Shown piece after piece: positions 1 to 8,476 of a stretch of DNA of 15,250 bases. Location: contig FR897817.1 of the NCBI GenBank assembly GCA_000437495.1, forward strand, positions 1 through 15,250, given 5' to 3'. Every line of letters starts with the position of its first letter. Position 1 is the first letter of the stretch. Made by a program: the position numbers and the translations under genes. The notes under the pieces were generated by a model. The model was not told the origin of the DNA. It saw only the letters and a list, made by a program, of their open reading frames with translations, and did no database searches. This DNA comes from Prevotella sp. CAG:485. GTDB taxonomy: Bacteria > Bacteroidota > Bacteroidia > Bacteroidales > Muribaculaceae.

Positions 1-48
1 AGTTAGCTATTTTCTGAGTAACCCTATTTAGCTTGATCTATACGACAG

Positions 49-1158
49 CTAACATTTTGTTAATTTGTATTTCAGGGATTGAGCACGTTTACCTACTGTA
101 TGCCATGACAAAGCGCTGAGCAATACTGTGGCTGCGAGGGCAATAATGAAGCAGGCTGCGCAGCCTAACGAGGGGACGCCAAAGTAGACGCACAGCTGAA
201 GTATGGGGAAGTGAAACAGATACATATCGTAACTCACATTGTCGTGCTGACTGAAGTATTTGCCCCAGCTGCCTACCATGCTGGTCCATATCACCAGTCC
301 GCCGGCTACGAAAGGCCATAAAGCAATCTCAACATAATCGTTGATTTGCATCAGCGCGATTCCGGTCAGCAGCAATGCAAGCCAAAGCCATTTGTGTTTA
401 AGCCATTGTTCCAGTTTCAGCGCTGCAAGGGCGCCGATGTAGAAAAATGACAGTTGACCGAAGAACTGACGGGCCAGCATGGCATAAATTTCTTTACTTG
501 TGGTGGCAAAGAGCCATATAAAGAGTAAAGAATAAATCACCGAGCCTACAATTATCAGCGAAAAGACAATTGTATGGCTGCGCTTGAAATGCCGGCGTGA
601 ACAGATCCAAGCCACCACAGGCACAGTGAGGTACAGGCACCATTCCACCTTCATGGTCCATAAGGCACCGTTTACCGCCGAGGTGACGAACCGGCCGTCG
701 TGGAAAACACCCGGCAGGTCAGGCTGCAGGAAATTCAGGAAGCAGAGATTGGCACCCACATATTTCAGCCAACCGGCAGAAAAGAAATATTCGGCCGGGG
801 GTAACGTCGATACTCCTGCGAGGCAGAAGGCGCACAGCAGCACAACGAGAAAGTAGGGTGGCAGTATGCGCAAAGCCCGTTTGGCCAGGAAGGTGCGCAG
901 ATTGGGGCTGTGGTTATAACTGCGGTAAATCAGGAATCCGCTCAGGGCAAAGAAACCGCCCACACCCGTGGCGCTCGATATAGGCCAGGAAATGTGGAAG
1001 CCGCAAAGTTCGTTGAAGTGAGCTACAATGACCGAGAACGCCATTACATAGCGCAAGGCGTCCATATTATTGTTGCGGCGATTGAATTTCGCATCAATGC
1101 TCATGGTTAATAAACGGTTCAGGAGTTTTGAAAATTGCTCTGCAGATGATTCCGGCAT
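49..1158 (-). CDS. Membrane acyltransferase, acyltransferase 3 (OafA/YrhL-like) family
   Basis: Predicted integral membrane O-acyltransferase that would move an acyl group, often acetyl, from the cytoplasm onto a surface sugar or lipid; the acceptor cannot be read from sequence. Family hallmarks are visible: a histidine in the first membrane helix (VIVAHF, about residue 47), the basic RALRILPPY motif (about 94-102), and an LWTMKVEW segment that matches the conserved W-x-E region. About ten hydrophobic helices follow to the C-terminus; 369 residues is normal for the family. The start is uncertain: ATG at 1158 lies only about 15 bases from a possible -7 box and gives a polar 18-residue extension, while the in-frame ATG at 1104 (MSIDAK...) would give 351 residues and a normal leader. 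It is divergent from the flippase-like gene at 1242, and their control regions overlap. Family call firm, substrate unknown. Confidence 0.88.
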   Translation of the reverse strand: MPESSAEQFSKLLNRLLTMSIDAKFNRRNNNMDALRYVMAFSVIVAHFNELCGFHISWPISSATGVGGFFALSGFLIYRSYNHSPNLRTFLAKRALRILPPYFLVVLLCAFCLAGVSTLPPAEYFFSAGWLKYVGANLCFLNFLQPDLPGVFHDGRFVTSAVNGALWTMKVEWCLYLTVPVVAWICSRRHFKRSHTIVFSLIIVGSVIYSLLFIWLFATTSKEIYAMLARQFFGQLSFFYIGALAALKLEQWLKHKWLWLALLLTGIALMQINDYVEIALWPFVAGGLVIWTSMVGSWGKYFSQHDNVSYDMYLFHFPILQLCVYFGVPSLGCAACFIIALAATVLLSALSWHTVGKRAQSLKYKLTKC

Positions 1159-1189
1159 TAGCCAAATTCAAAAAAAAATTATAACTTTG
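1158..1189 (+). promoter_or_regulatory. Bacteroidetes-type promoter for the 1242 gene
   Basis: A perfect -7 element TAACTTTG lies at 1182-1189, with TTAG (3 of 4 matches to TTTG) at 1158-1161 and a 20-base spacer. The predicted transcript starts near 1196, leaving a leader of about 45 bases. The -33 box touches the first start codon of the divergent acyltransferase gene. Confidence 0.65.
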
Positions 1190-1241
1190 CGCTCAATAGG
1201 GTTTTGGGCCGAGTCCCGGAGTCCGTAAGTACCCGAAAACA

Positions 1242-2315
1242 GTGATAGCCGAAGATAAGAAACTTCCCCTGAGCAAACGGTTGCTCAACTATGCGGTAAA
1301 ATACCTTTTGCCGCTGCTACTTAGCATAGCCCTTATATGGTATATGCTGGCACATATCGACGTTAAAGAGATGTGGCACACTCTGCGCAGCGGAGTGAAT
1401 TACTGGTGGATATTGCTGGCCATGATAATCAGCATATTCAGTCATATCATCAGGGCAGCGCGGTGGCGCATACAACTCAAGTCGCTCAATATCAATCCCG
1501 GCATGATGGCGCTGTCATGTTCCATCTTTGGCTGTTATGCCCTGAATCTTGTCTTTCCGCGCCTTGGCGAGGTATGGCGCTGCACCTACATAGCACAACG
1601 GCAGAAAGCCCCGTTCACCACCGTTTTCGGCTCCATGGTGGCCGACCGCCTGTCAGACACCGTTATGGTGCTGGCCATCACCCTGCTCACCTTTCTGGTG
1701 GCGCACAGTGCCATGAGCGCTTTCTTAGGCAAATATCCGGTAGGGCAGAGCATGCTCGACATGATTGAGGAACCTCTGTTCTGGATTGGCCTGATTTGTA
1801 TGGTGGCAGGCGTATGGGCGCTGTTGCATTTCGGACGCAACAACAAGATAGTGGGTAAAGTAAGAGGCATGGGCATGAACCTTTGGAAAGGTTTTGCCTC
1901 AGTGGTGCGCATGAAGGGCAAATGGCTCTTTGTGCTGCTCACGGTGGCTCTTTGGGGCTGTTATTTCATGCAACTGTATGCGGCCTTCTTTGCCTTTGAC
2001 TTCACACGCAGTCTCACAACAGAATCGTCGCTGGCATGGGGCTTTACGCCTTGTCTGGTGGCCTTTGTGCTGTCGAGCATAGGCATGGCTATCCCCTCAA
2101 ACGGCGGTCTGGGTCCGTGGAACATTGCCGTGATGTTTGGCCTGGCGCTGTATGGCGTGTCCGACACTCAGGGTGCCTCTTTCTCCATCCTGGTATGGAG
2201 CGCCCAGACGGTGATGCTTATCCTGTTGGGTATTTTCACCATGATTTATATCTCTACACGCTCAAACAATCCCGGCGCAGCGCTGCGCAGTGCCGACAAG
2301 ATTGAGGGCATCTGA
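1242..2315 (+). CDS. Flippase-like membrane protein (LPG synthase TM / YbhN / UPF0104 family)
   Basis: Polytopic inner-membrane protein of the lysylphosphatidylglycerol-synthase transmembrane family (PF03706-like). The family includes the membrane half of MprF and many stand-alone proteins thought to move lipids or lipid-linked sugars; this copy has no synthase domain. Visible support: about eight hydrophobic helices, the first after a short basic N-terminus; the signature around PRLGEVWR followed by APFTTVFGSMVADRLSDT (about residues 106-140); and a later SIGMAIPSNGGLGPWN segment typical of the family. 357 residues is normal. Translation starts at GTG 1242, about 45 bases after a predicted transcription start; no in-frame ATG gives the same N-terminus. 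The next gene begins 40 bases after the stop and is probably co-transcribed. Family call strong, substrate unknown. Confidence 0.85.
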   Translation: MIAEDKKLPLSKRLLNYAVKYLLPLLLSIALIWYMLAHIDVKEMWHTLRSGVNYWWILLAMIISIFSHIIRAARWRIQLKSLNINPGMMALSCSIFGCYALNLVFPRLGEVWRCTYIAQRQKAPFTTVFGSMVADRLSDTVMVLAITLLTFLVAHSAMSAFLGKYPVGQSMLDMIEEPLFWIGLICMVAGVWALLHFGRNNKIVGKVRGMGMNLWKGFASVVRMKGKWLFVLLTVALWGCYFMQLYAAFFAFDFTRSLTTESSLAWGFTPCLVAFVLSSIGMAIPSNGGLGPWNIAVMFGLALYGVSDTQGASFSILVWSAQTVMLILLGIFTMIYISTRSNNPGAALRSADKIEGI

Positions 2316-2355
2316 CAAGTCTCCCTTTTCCCTTCAGAAACATTTATCCTCCGCA

Positions 2356-2940
2356 ATGAGAATCAACAACACCACCGATCCGAAAGACAATAAGCCCGAT
2401 TATTTTGACGGCGAAGACCTGCCCGAAACCCGCAAGGAGAAACGTCTGCGTTATCGCGACGATGACCCTCGTTACTGGGAAGAGGAGGATGAACATGGCG
2501 AGTGGGATCATCTGCGCCCCTTGCTGCGGTGGAAACTGTGGTTTATTGTGGGCAGCATAGTCGTTGTCATACTGCTTGTCAGCTTTGTCTATATCCATTG
2601 GTTCAGGCCATACGCCACCGGCGGTGTGCAGTATGGTTATGTGGCCGATGTGCAGGAAAAAGGCAGCGTTTTCAAAACGTATGAGGGATATATGCTGCCG
2701 TATCGCAATCTGATGGACACCGTGCGCCCTTACGGCAAAGATTTTGTGTTTTCTGCCATCAACGACAAGGTGGCGGCCGATATGCACCGTGCCGCCTCGG
2801 CGCGCAAGCCTGTGCGGGTGGAATATATAGAATACAGTGCCTCGCTGCCGTGGCGCGGCGACTCAAAGTTTATTGTTACCTCGGTGGCCGAGATAAACCC
2901 CGAATATATCCTTCCGCCCAACGCCGACAGTGTGCGCTGA
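2356..2940 (+). CDS. Small single-pass membrane protein with a conserved C-terminal domain, function unknown
   Basis: 194 residues. The N-terminal 60 are very polar and charged (EDLPETRKEKRLRYRDDDP, then EEEDEHGEW), followed by one strong membrane helix (about residues 65-85, WFIVGSIVVVILLVSFVYI) and a roughly 110-residue domain probably outside the cytoplasm. That domain (GYVADVQEKGSVFKTYEG ... FSAINDKVAADM ... EYSASLPWRGDSKFIVTSV) resembles a short Bacteroidales family sometimes mislabelled 6-phosphogluconate dehydrogenase. I recall this from memory; nothing here suggests a dehydrogenase. I chose ATG 2356 because a start further upstream (GTG 2290) would overlap the preceding gene and add an unlike, basic 22-residue tail. 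It is 40 bases downstream of the flippase-like gene, so likely in one transcript. Role unknown. Confidence 0.75.
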   Translation: MRINNTTDPKDNKPDYFDGEDLPETRKEKRLRYRDDDPRYWEEEDEHGEWDHLRPLLRWKLWFIVGSIVVVILLVSFVYIHWFRPYATGGVQYGYVADVQEKGSVFKTYEGYMLPYRNLMDTVRPYGKDFVFSAINDKVAADMHRAASARKPVRVEYIEYSASLPWRGDSKFIVTSVAEINPEYILPPNADSVR

Positions 2941-3179
2941 GCATACGTTATCCCATTTTTCGCTCTAAAAAGAGATTTCAGAAAACCTTCTTCAGCCCAA
3001 ATTCGTTTAAATAAAAGATAGGGGGGAAAAGGCGCTTTATCCGGTCTGCGCTTCCTGCCATAAAAGGATGCCGGAAAGGGTCGCACTCTTTCCCCAGCTG
3101 AAATAACGATGCACGCTTCGTTATTACTTCCGGATGCTGTCTTCAGGCGCTTATAAAGTCTGAAAACAAAGTCTAAATA

Positions 3180-3193
3180 GCCCCTGCAGGGGC
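3180..3193. repeat. Perfect 14-bp palindrome
   Basis: GCCCCTGCAGGGGC is fully self-complementary, either a 5-bp stem with a TGCA loop or a symmetric protein site. On the - strand it is followed by a moderately T-rich stretch, so a weak terminator role is possible. No stronger function can be assigned. Confidence 0.5.
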
Positions 3194-3235
3194 GATTGGT
3201 AAAGGATTTTCCTCTTTGCAAAAAAACATCCGATA

Positions 3236-3330
3236 CCGCAACATCACAAGATGAAAATATATGCGTGTATTTTTCGTGAGCGGTTGGCAGGCTATGTCTG
3301 TCGGCCGCTCTTTACCTATTGATGTTGCGG
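3236..3330 (+). ncRNA. Predicted three-way-junction RNA fold (candidate structured RNA)
   Basis: An 11-bp perfect outer stem (CCGCAACATCA at 3236-3246 with TGATGTTGCGG at 3320-3330) encloses two hairpins. One has a 9-bp A/U-rich stem (3253-3261 with 3266-3274, loop TGCG). The other has a 13-bp stem (3278-3290 with 3298-3310, 7-base loop). The two hairpins contain five G-U pairs that would be A-C mismatches on the - strand, so the + strand is the better RNA. I found no promoter just upstream, and it could instead be part of a 3' untranslated region or terminator. Hand-folded only. Confidence 0.35.
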
Positions 3331-3366
3331 CAGCGGAATTATGCTTTTGGTGTCTGATTTGCTGAA

Positions 3367-4449
3367 TCAGTTCTCAAGATACCATTTATAGAGACGCTCT
3401 ATGCCCTCTTTCAGCTCAACCTTATGACGCCAGCCAAGCGAATGGAGCTTGTCGACGTTGCAGAGCTTGCGCATAGTTCCGTCGGGCTTCGAACCATCCC
3501 AGCATATACTGCCTGGGAAGCCCACAGCCTCGCGCACCATTTCGGCGGTCTGAGCAATGGCGTGTTCTATTCCCGTGCCGATGTTGATGTGGCAGTTGCG
3601 CACCGGTTCTCCTTTGGCCTCGCAGCGGCTCTTAAGTTCCGCAAAATCAATGTTTTCAAGAATATATACCGATGCGTCGGCCATATCCTCGCTCCAGAGG
3701 AACTCGCGCAGCGGAGTGCCCGAACCCCACAGGTCGAGATGATCGGCATATATGCCGTAACGGCCCAGAATATCGGTGATTTCCTTCTCCGTGGCGTCGG
3801 CGCCCACACCTTCCACCGGTCTTTTGCCAAGGTCGCGGCGTATCTCGTCCCATTTGCCCTGATGCAACAGATTGGCCAGATGGAGTTTGCGCAGCATGGC
3901 CGGAAGCACATGCGAGTTTTCCAGATGGAAATTGTCGCGCGGACCATAGAGGTTGGTCGGCATCACGGCAATGTAGTTGGTGCCGTGTTGCAGATTGAAG
4001 CTCTCGCACATCTTCAAACCGGCAATCTTGGCTATGGCATACGGCTCGTTGGTATATTCCAGCGGAGAGGTGAGCAGAGCATCCTCCGTCATTGGCTGAG
4101 GCGCTTCGCGCGGATAGATACACGTTGAACCCAGGAAAAGGAGCTTTTCCACACCGTGGCGGAAGCTCTGTCCGATTACGTTTTGCTGAATCTCAAGATT
4201 CTGCCAGATGAAGTCGGCGCGATAGAGGCTGTTGGCCATGATGCCGCCAACGTGTGCGGCCGCCAATACAACGGCATCGGGGCGTTCGCGGTCAAAAAAC
4301 TCTGCCACGGCGCGCTGGTCAAGCAAATCGAGTTCGGAATGTGTGCGGCCTATGACGTTTTTATAGCCTTTGCTTTTGAGATTGGCCATGATGGCCGAAC
4401 CAACCAGACCGCGGTGGCCGGCTACGTAAATTTTGCTCTCTTTATTCAT
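3367..4449 (-). CDS. fcl: GDP-L-fucose synthase (GDP-4-keto-6-deoxy-D-mannose epimerase/reductase)
   Basis: Cytoplasmic short-chain dehydrogenase that turns GDP-4-keto-6-deoxymannose into GDP-L-fucose with NADPH, for capsule, O-antigen or glycoprotein fucosylation. The Rossmann motif GHRGLVG is at residues 11-17. The catalytic triad reads as Ser108 (GSTCIYP), Tyr137 and Lys141 (YAIAK), within one residue of the E. coli enzyme. WGSGTPLREFLWSEDMA near 241-257 is typical. At 360 residues it is about 40 longer than E. coli Fcl because of an insertion near 197-236, which I believe is common in Bacteroides enzymes. I chose ATG 4449 (MNKESKIYVAG), which has GAAAG just upstream, over 4470, which adds seven unlike residues. 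It sits 37 bases after the glycosyltransferase gene on the same strand. The usual partner gmd is not in the window. Confidence 0.95.
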   Translation of the reverse strand: MNKESKIYVAGHRGLVGSAIMANLKSKGYKNVIGRTHSELDLLDQRAVAEFFDRERPDAVVLAAAHVGGIMANSLYRADFIWQNLEIQQNVIGQSFRHGVEKLLFLGSTCIYPREAPQPMTEDALLTSPLEYTNEPYAIAKIAGLKMCESFNLQHGTNYIAVMPTNLYGPRDNFHLENSHVLPAMLRKLHLANLLHQGKWDEIRRDLGKRPVEGVGADATEKEITDILGRYGIYADHLDLWGSGTPLREFLWSEDMADASVYILENIDFAELKSRCEAKGEPVRNCHINIGTGIEHAIAQTAEMVREAVGFPGSICWDGSKPDGTMRKLCNVDKLHSLGWRHKVELKEGIERLYKWYLEN

Positions 4450-4486
4450 AATTCTTTCACATTGTGGCAAAAGAAGTCCCGCCGGA

Positions 4487-5443
4487 CTATCTTACCAAAC
4501 GTTTAAGTATTGCTTTCAACCGTCGGCGGCGCAGAGATGTATGGGCGCCGGCAATCAGCTCGTCGATGTTTTCTGTCAGTCCTGCCTGGCGCCACAGCGG
4601 ATTCTCCAGCTCGCGCCCCATGAAATACGACACGGCCTCCGGAGTCCATGCCAGCTCGCCAAGCAGCTCATGGATGTGGTGATGCAGACAATCCAGCAAC
4701 TCACGGTCAACAGACTCTCTGTCGGCACACAGACAGCTCTTCAGGGTGTGAAGCCGTTTGTAATCGTCGAGCCGCGAGAACTGAAAAGTGAAATAGTTAT
4801 GCACCCAGTCGGCGTTGATGCCGGCAAAGTCGGTGAGTATCAGCGAGCGCGCCAGACGCAGGTAGTTGATGTTCAGCACCTGCGCTTCGCCCCAGCGGCC
4901 GTTAAAATCTATATCGGCAGCCTCGCGCAGCAGGTCTGTGCGGTAAAGCTTGTCGCCGCAGAAGGGCGTTATGCAGCTGCCAACCCCCACAAACCGGGTG
5001 AGCCGGCGATATTCGTCGTCGCTGTAGACCTGCCAGTATTGTGCCTCGGGATGGTCGTTGATTTTCAGCGGCACATTGTGCACATAACGCTGGCGTTTCA
5101 TCTGCACCATGTCTACGTTGAAACTCAGCATGGTGTCGGAGAGGCGTTTCAGAGTGCCCGGCTCGAGCCACTCGCGCGGGTCGAGGAAGAGCAGCATAGA
5201 GCCTCGTGCCAGGCTTATGCCCTCGCGGCGCGTATGCCACAGACCCAGCGATTTTTTGTGCGAAAGAATCTGTGTGCCCGGGCGTCCGTCGAGTACGGAA
5301 CGCGCTAACTGCAGCGAATCGTCGGTGGAAGCGTCGTCAATCAGAATAATCTCAAAGTTAGCGTCCTGCTGAGCCAGCAAATGCTGCAGGCTCTTCTTCA
5401 GGCGCATGCTCTGATTGGAGATTGGTATTACAACGCTTATCAC
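4487..5443 (-). CDS. Family 2 glycosyltransferase
   Basis: GT-A-fold transferase of 318 residues that would add a sugar from a nucleotide donor to a surface glycan or glycolipid. The N-terminus has the GT2 pattern: ISVVIPISN, then EIILIDDASTDDS at about 31-43 for nucleotide binding, and GLWHTRREGISLARG at about 67-81. The usual DxD metal motif is altered: the strand reads LFLDPREWLEP, so Asp88 is followed by Pro-Arg instead of x-Asp. Translation starts at GTG 5443; there is no ATG giving the conserved N-terminus. Being directly upstream of GDP-fucose synthase suggests, but does not prove, that it works on fucose-containing glycans. The C-terminal half is helical with no predicted membrane segment. 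Confidence 0.88.
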   Translation of the reverse strand: MISVVIPISNQSMRLKKSLQHLLAQQDANFEIILIDDASTDDSLQLARSVLDGRPGTQILSHKKSLGLWHTRREGISLARGSMLLFLDPREWLEPGTLKRLSDTMLSFNVDMVQMKRQRYVHNVPLKINDHPEAQYWQVYSDDEYRRLTRFVGVGSCITPFCGDKLYRTDLLREAADIDFNGRWGEAQVLNINYLRLARSLILTDFAGINADWVHNYFTFQFSRLDDYKRLHTLKSCLCADRESVDRELLDCLHHHIHELLGELAWTPEAVSYFMGRELENPLWRQAGLTENIDELIAGAHTSLRRRRLKAILKRLVR

Positions 5444-5504
5444 TGCCGTGTCCGTTTTTAGCTGTTTATCTGTGTATTGCCCGCTGAGATGTCCTCACCC
5501 TCGG

Positions 5505-8279
5505 TCAGGAATGTTGAATCTTCAGCAACGAGTAGAGGTTGCTGCGCAGATTCTCGCGGAACGCTTCATTCTCCTTGTCGGCCAGGAGGTTATGAGCCAG
5601 CACCATGCCTGCCATGCGCCGTGTCTTGTCGTCTTTGCCGTGGTTGAGCTCATCCCACAGGAATCCGGCGCTCTCCTTGTCGTCGAAGCAGTTGAGGATG
5701 CGCAAACGCATAATGCTCTCGCGCAATTCCGGGAAGAGCTCCGTGAGGTCGTGGCTGTCGCGCTGCAGCTCACTCAGGGCATTCTGGTCAAACGCGCCTT
5801 TGCTGTTGAAATTATCCATCATCATAAGCATCTCAAGGCGGCGTTTGAAGTATGCTTCCAGTTTGGAGTCGCCAAGTACACGAGCCATGATGTGCGCCAG
5901 AGCCATATAGCTGTATATGATGGGCAGACTGCTCTGCATCATGCCTTTGCGCTCTATTACCCATACGAGTTCGCGCACATAATCGGCCGGCATGGGTGTG
6001 GGGGCAGCTTTGCCTGCGTCCTCATCCTTCGGCTCAATGTCGGAGCCTTCATAGACGCGGCCCTCGGCATAGTCGGAGATGAGATTGCGGAAGGCTTCCG
6101 TGCGGTCGAACGTCTCATACGCTCTGCCAACTATCTCGCCCTGAACGTTTCCTTCGCCCACAATGGCAATGATGTCGGCAACTAAGAAGTCGTTGAGCCG
6201 CAGTATAGGCGTGTTGTCCTTGCGGGGTATGAACATGGTTACGCCGCCGCGGGTGATGCACAGATACTGATGCTGATCCACGCGCGACACCACTACAAGG
6301 TTCTTGGCGTCCAAATCAAGGGTCTCTCTGTTGAAGTTGGCAATGCCCTTGCGCATGGAGAAATTGATATTGCCGTTGGGGTCTATGCGCTCCACGGTGG
6401 CTTTCAGCAGGAACGACTTGCCCGTGGTCGGGTCCACGAAACAGTCGGGCGTTACATGTACGTTATAGCTGACTATCTGTTTGGTGGGATTGATTACGCC
6501 CGAGCCCCAGTATTCGTCATCTTCTATGCGGCATACATACTCGTATGGCGACACGGCCGACTTGCCCACGATGCGCACAAACACCTCGTCGCCCGGCTTT
6601 GGCATACGTTTGGCATGCAGCAGACCTGAAGCCTCTTCCGGCTCTTTGTTGAAAAGCACACGGTAAATCTCATTCCAGAGATACTGCATGGCTTCCAGCG
6701 GATTCAGCTCAGGCGCCGGCTCCGGCAATTTGCAGTCGAGCTTCACCTGCACTTTGGTTGAGGTGAAGATGTCGTCGGGAACCACATTCTGCAGCTCGTG
6801 TTCATGTTTCTCCGGTTCCAGAGAAAGCTGATGGCCGCGCATCTTTATCTTCACATTGTTGCGGGCAAAGATAAACGTTTCGGGCTCTGCGCTCGACAGC
6901 GCCGGGGTGGAGTCGGCCAGAATGTCGCACAGCTCCGTAACGTCGAATATGTTGTTCCATTCAAAGCCGAGGCTGCGGCTGAACGAATCGAAGAGTGCCT
7001 CGAAGGCTTTGTAGGTGAGGCTCTGCACCCGCTCCGGGTCGGAAATCAGCGATGCCGCATAGCGGTAAAGCATTGCCTGATAAAGCTTGTAGTCGGGATC
7101 CGGAGCAGCTTCGTTCGACGAAAGTAGCAACCGCAGTGCCAAGCAGCGTATTATCAGCTCAATGCGCTCCTTGTCGTCGCTTGTGAATCTGTTGCGCGAA
7201 TGATTCACCAGCCGTTTGATGAAGGTGACCAGCATCTTAACAAGCGATTTGGAGAAGACGCGCAGGAAACGCGTGTTCTCATGCTGCTCACGCACCACCT
7301 CGAAGATTTCTTCAACATAGCGGCGCATTTCGCGGCAGTGGCTCAGAGCAAAGATGCAAATCACTTTCTGCATGCGCTCCACCGGATTGATGATGTATCC
7401 GCTGGTGTGAAGATTGCTGAAAGCCTGCATCACGAAGGCGTCGGCAGTGCCTTGTTCCATCATCTCTATGGCGTCGAGATAATTGCGCGTTTTCTGCAGC
7501 CAGATGCCTAACTCATTCTGATATTGGGCGCTTTCGTTTTCAGCGGCCTGATTCAGGTAATCGCTGTTTTCGAGCAGGTTCTTCAGTATATTGTAGTACG
7601 ATTTCAACAGAGCCACCTTCAGCTCCTTGTTGTTAGCCATGAGCAGGCTGTCGAGGTTCTCGTAAACCGTCTTCAGCACCTTGATGACCCACAGCGGATT
7701 GCCGTCGTTATAGCGTTTGCGGGCCGTAAGGAAAATCGGCAGCTTCAGCAAATGGCGTATCAGGTCGTGGTCCGCATTGTTGTCCGGGTCGAGGCTGAGC
7801 AGCTTTTCCACGTCATAGAAGGGAATGTAAACAACTTTGCAGCCGGTGGCCGGTTCCATCTCCACACGCACCATGTTGATGTATGTGATGCGGCAGCGCA
7901 CCATCTGGCGGTTGTAATATTTCTCATTGCCGTAGCCCACCAGGCGGAAGCAGAAGTCATTTTCATCCGTCACCTCGTAGAAATCGCGTGTTCCTCCGGG
8001 TTGAGTCTTGATGCGGAAGTCGGCCACATCGCCAACCTTGTAGAGCTGCGAAATCAAAGAGGCAATGTCCTGCATAAACGCCGGTTTGCCATACTCGTTA
8101 ACACCCTTGCAAATGCAGCTGATTGTGGTTGGAGCCTGCCGTTTCTGGAATTCGTAAGCTTTTACGCTGTGCTCCATGCCATTGGCCTCAATGGTATAAT
8201 AGAGCGTAGTGCCAACCCGGTGGCTGGCTAATACTTTGAATTCATATTTCTGTCCCTTCTCGAAGTTCATGGCTTTCAT
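5505..8279 (-). CDS. Large cytoplasmic protein of unknown function with OB-like and helical regions
   Basis: 924 residues, no signal peptide or membrane helix. I do not recognise a named family. Residues about 5-60 (FEKGQKYEFKVLASHRVGTTLYYT) and 85-160 are beta-rich and look like OB-fold modules. About 170-450 is mostly helical, including ELKVALLKSYYNILKNLLEN. About 560-745 again looks like two or three OB/S1-like modules (GDEVFVRIVGKSAVSPYEYVC; SFLLKATVERIDPNGNINFS; LNDFLVADIIAIVGEGNVQG). The last 160 residues are helical. OB-like domains suggest nucleic-acid binding, by inference only. I chose ATG 8279, preceded by AGAAAGG at good spacing, over GTG 8288; ATG 8270 is also possible. The glycosyltransferase starts 61 bases downstream, so the three genes may form one operon. 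A promoter lies about 200 bases upstream. Confidence 0.8.
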   Translation of the reverse strand: MKAMNFEKGQKYEFKVLASHRVGTTLYYTIEANGMEHSVKAYEFQKRQAPTTISCICKGVNEYGKPAFMQDIASLISQLYKVGDVADFRIKTQPGGTRDFYEVTDENDFCFRLVGYGNEKYYNRQMVRCRITYINMVRVEMEPATGCKVVYIPFYDVEKLLSLDPDNNADHDLIRHLLKLPIFLTARKRYNDGNPLWVIKVLKTVYENLDSLLMANNKELKVALLKSYYNILKNLLENSDYLNQAAENESAQYQNELGIWLQKTRNYLDAIEMMEQGTADAFVMQAFSNLHTSGYIINPVERMQKVICIFALSHCREMRRYVEEIFEVVREQHENTRFLRVFSKSLVKMLVTFIKRLVNHSRNRFTSDDKERIELIIRCLALRLLLSSNEAAPDPDYKLYQAMLYRYAASLISDPERVQSLTYKAFEALFDSFSRSLGFEWNNIFDVTELCDILADSTPALSSAEPETFIFARNNVKIKMRGHQLSLEPEKHEHELQNVVPDDIFTSTKVQVKLDCKLPEPAPELNPLEAMQYLWNEIYRVLFNKEPEEASGLLHAKRMPKPGDEVFVRIVGKSAVSPYEYVCRIEDDEYWGSGVINPTKQIVSYNVHVTPDCFVDPTTGKSFLLKATVERIDPNGNINFSMRKGIANFNRETLDLDAKNLVVVSRVDQHQYLCITRGGVTMFIPRKDNTPILRLNDFLVADIIAIVGEGNVQGEIVGRAYETFDRTEAFRNLISDYAEGRVYEGSDIEPKDEDAGKAAPTPMPADYVRELVWVIERKGMMQSSLPIIYSYMALAHIMARVLGDSKLEAYFKRRLEMLMMMDNFNSKGAFDQNALSELQRDSHDLTELFPELRESIMRLRILNCFDDKESAGFLWDELNHGKDDKTRRMAGMVLAHNLLADKENEAFRENLRSNLYSLLKIQHS

Positions 8280-8476
8280 CTTTAGCACCTTTCTAATTAA
8301 TCACGTTGCTTAGCGGCCTCGCTTCTCAGCTCAGACCATTGCTCGGCTTGTGACATTATATACATGTTAAATTTCGGTTAATTGAAATGTAGCAATTCAT
8401 ATATAGGCCTGTATTGCCCGACTCACACCGCAGATAACTCCTGCGCTTTGCCGGCACCTTGAATCGCTTATCGTTG

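Larger units (their letters stand above)
2941..3366. other. 426-base gap between convergent operons, rich in inverted repeats
   Basis: I see no convincing gene. Inverted repeats include: CCGGAA/TTCCGG at 3071-3076 and 3128-3133 enclosing other stems; GGAAAG/CTTTCC around 3073-3093; an 8-bp stem AATAACGA/TCGTTATT at 3102-3109 and 3118-3125; a perfect 14-bp palindrome at 3180-3193; and the branched structure at 3236-3330. No stem has a convincing U-tract on the + strand. On the - strand a run of seven T follows the branched structure (around 3220-3226), so part of the region may end the fucose-synthase operon. Confidence 0.5.

Noticed and set aside
2..53. Inverted repeat GTTAGCT/AGCTAAC at the window start
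   Set aside because: Only 7 bp with a 38-base loop and reaching into the acyltransferase stop; no U-tract, so not called a terminator.
2730..3221. Open frame of 163 codons on the - strand
   Set aside because: It runs antisense through the end of the 2356-2940 gene and then through the hairpin-rich gap; no start signal, no recognisable domain, and its 3' part is only the shadow of the real gene.
7524..8231. Long + strand frame of 235 codons opposite the 924-residue gene
   Set aside because: Valine/histidine/alanine-rich shadow typical of antisense frames in GC-rich genes; no promoter or start signal, and the - strand frame is far longer and better composed.
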